Shown piece by piece: positions 62,925 to 64,000 of a stretch of DNA of 64,000 nucleotides; the first letter of the stretch is position 1, and the number at the start of each line of letters is the position of its first letter. Source of the stretch: Streptomyces rapamycinicus NRRL 5491 (lineage in GTDB: Bacteria > Actinomycetota > Actinomycetes > Streptomycetales > Streptomycetaceae); NCBI RefSeq assembly GCF_024298965.1, contig NZ_CP085193.1, forward strand, positions 12,338,001-12,402,000, in the 5' to 3' direction. The position numbers and the translations under genes were made by a program. Below the pieces are notes generated by a model. The model made no database searches and was not told the DNA's origin. It saw only the letters and a program-made list of their open reading frames with translations.

Positions 62925-63090
62925 TCCGCGCCAAGCAGACCACCGACCGGTGGCAGGCCGAGTACGCCCTGCGCGTCGGCGTGGAAGGCGCGATCAACCA
63001 GGTCCTCGATGCCACGGGCCTGCGCCGAACCCGCTACCGCGGCCTGTCGAAGGTCACCCTCCGGCACGCCTGCTCCGCGACCGCGATCGG
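62925..63090 (+). pseudogene. IS1182-family transposase C-terminal fragment
   Basis: RWQAEYALRVGVEGAINQVL, DATGLRRTRYRGLSKVTLRH and ACSATAI correspond to the C-terminal catalytic segment (containing the GVEG Glu) of IS1182-type DDE transposases. Frames around it are broken. Nothing else is supported up to 63340. Confidence 0.75.
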
Positions 63091-63340
63091 ACGCACTTCC
63101 GCGGGGAGCCGCGTATCGAGCTACGCAAACACAGCACCTCAGGCAGGTTGCCGCCAAGCGCAGGTCACTTATGGTAAAGGAGCCGGAGCGTGACTATCTG
63201 ATTCAGGACCGACCAACATTTACCGAATGCCGTGTTTGCCGGCCGGTGAGACGCGCGTTCACAGTGGCCGGTGCAAGGTGCTGAAAAACAGGCCCACGCT
63301 CGTCTGGGCAAGATCAACCGGATGAGCCAAACCAGCAGCG

Positions 63341-64000
63341 TTACGGACACGATGGCTCTGCCGCCACCTCGAACCACACCGTTTTTCCCCGGCCGCTGGG
63401 CGAATTGCCCCAGCGGTCTGCCAGTGCATCCACGATGAGCAACCCGCGGCCGCTCTCCGCAGGATCGCCGTCCTGTAGGGGCGAGGTGTCCTGCCGCGCC
63501 GGGTGCACGTCACTGTCCCGCACCTCGACACGCACACAGTCCGAGTATCCGCGCACACACACATGCACGTCGGTGGCGGCATGAATCAGCGCATTGGTGA
63601 CCATCTCGGATACCAGTAGCTCCATCTTTTCGGCTACCTGACCCAGCTCCCACTCATGCAGCCAGCCATGGACGGCAGAACGAGCGCGATGAGCACCTCG
63701 CAAATCATTTTGCGTGATTTCAAGCTGACGAATGCGCGCATGCACAGGAGGGCCCTCAAATTGCAGCAGCAGCAGCGCTGCGTCATCGGTCATGCGATTG
63801 CTGCGGCGGCGGATCAGCTCGTCTGCCAGAGTTTCCAACTCATCAGCACCGGAGGATTTAATGGCGGCCTCCATGATGTCCGACTGGGTTTCCTCTTGAC
63901 TGATCACTCCATCGGTGTGGAGGGCCAGCAGTGTGCCCGGCCCCAAAATGGCCTCGGTCACCATATATGAGCTATCGGGATCGACTCCCAGTGGCACACC
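63341..64000 (-). CDS. PP2C/SpoIIE-type phosphatase fused to anti-sigma (HATPase) domain, 5' partial
   Basis: The frame enters from the right edge; 219 residues of the C-terminus are visible. First comes the end of a PP2C phosphatase domain: LGPGTLLALHTDGV (metal Asp in HTDGV) and NRMTDDAALLLLQF (Asp pair). An RsbW/HATPase-like domain follows with EKMELLVSEMVTNALIHAAT (N box) and SGRGLLIVDALADRWGN (G box), ending EVAAEPSCP. Such proteins, often with N-terminal PAS/GAF sensors, are abundant in Streptomyces and adjust sigma factors through anti-anti-sigma phosphorylation. Sensor domains are outside the window. Confidence 0.88.
   Translation of the reverse strand, partial: GVPLGVDPDSSYMVTEAILGPGTLLALHTDGVISQEETQSDIMEAAIKSSGADELETLADELIRRRSNRMTDDAALLLLQFEGPPVHARIRQLEITQNDLRGAHRARSAVHGWLHEWELGQVAEKMELLVSEMVTNALIHAATDVHVCVRGYSDCVRVEVRDSDVHPARQDTSPLQDGDPAESGRGLLIVDALADRWGNSPSGRGKTVWFEVAAEPSCP

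Noticed and set aside
1..64000. CRISPR array, tRNA or rRNA genes, prophage structural genes
   Set aside because: No regularly spaced repeats, no cloverleaf or rRNA-like stretches and no phage structural or integrase motifs were seen in a full read.

Overview
This is a high-GC window from an actinomycete, most probably a Streptomyces chromosome arm or large linear replicon. Supporting signs are strong GC bias at third codon positions, GTG and TTG starts, remnants of a mycothiol-type alcohol dehydrogenase, an ECF41-type sigma factor, a FemX-like protein and a bacterial terpene synthase, and many insertion sequences. Catabolic operons alternate with stretches of decayed genes. I saw no rRNA, tRNA, CRISPR array or replication origin.

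Region by region. 1-4.1 kb: a plus-strand set of amidohydrolase (5' end outside the window), MFS carrier and aldehyde dehydrogenase. 4.3-17 kb: an MHS-type carrier and a divergent GntR regulator, then a long minus-strand CoA-ester pathway (etfB, etfA, MmgE/PrpD, aldehyde dehydrogenase, Zn-alcohol dehydrogenase, CaiB/BaiF CoA-transferase, DUF35 protein, thiolase). An intact IS110 element splits this pathway between etfA and the MmgE/PrpD gene. 17.4-23.5 kb: a degenerate second IS110 copy, a CaiB/acyl-CoA dehydrogenase deletion fusion, an intact secreted GH16 glycosidase, a crotonase-like ORF, and remnants of an alcohol dehydrogenase and a metallo-beta-lactamase-fold hydrolase. 23.5-27.1 kb: a small membrane protein/XRE pair, a RibD/DHFR-fold protein, and a chimera of histidine kinase, carboxylesterase and patatin fragments. 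27.8-33 kb: a urease operon with a fused gamma-beta subunit and an enlarged alpha subunit. 33.2-37.6 kb: a frameshifted terpene synthase, a threonine-dehydratase-like enzyme, a broken IS256 element and two small unknown genes.

37.9-42.7 kb holds an ACC deaminase operon (divergent LysR, then M20 hydrolase, MHS carrier and AcdS), which may serve uptake and hydrolysis of conjugated ACC. 43.6-51.7 kb holds a minus-strand operon for dehydroquinate/shikimate-type compounds and ring cleavage: IclR, carboxymuconolactone-decarboxylase-like protein, extradiol dioxygenase, TIM-barrel putative dehydroshikimate dehydratase, MHS carrier, AroQ, a 48-residue oxidoreductase remnant, AroE, a DmpF/DmpG chimera and two hydratase/decarboxylase paralogues. 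52-59 kb is a graveyard (IS630, IS110, IS3 and ISL3 pieces; ECF sigma, femX and tannase fragments) around one intact secreted vanadium-haloperoxidase-like gene. 59-62.6 kb encodes a molybdenum hydroxylase with fused FeS and Mo subunits plus a separate FAD subunit. The window ends inside a PP2C/anti-sigma kinase gene.

Two themes stand out. First, each transporter-plus-regulator set defines a self-contained catabolic module, and a candidate GntR operator seen at both ends of the 4.3-17 kb region suggests one regulon that an IS has since split. Second, decay repeatedly takes the form of deletion fusions: pieces of two or three unrelated genes joined, sometimes in one open frame.
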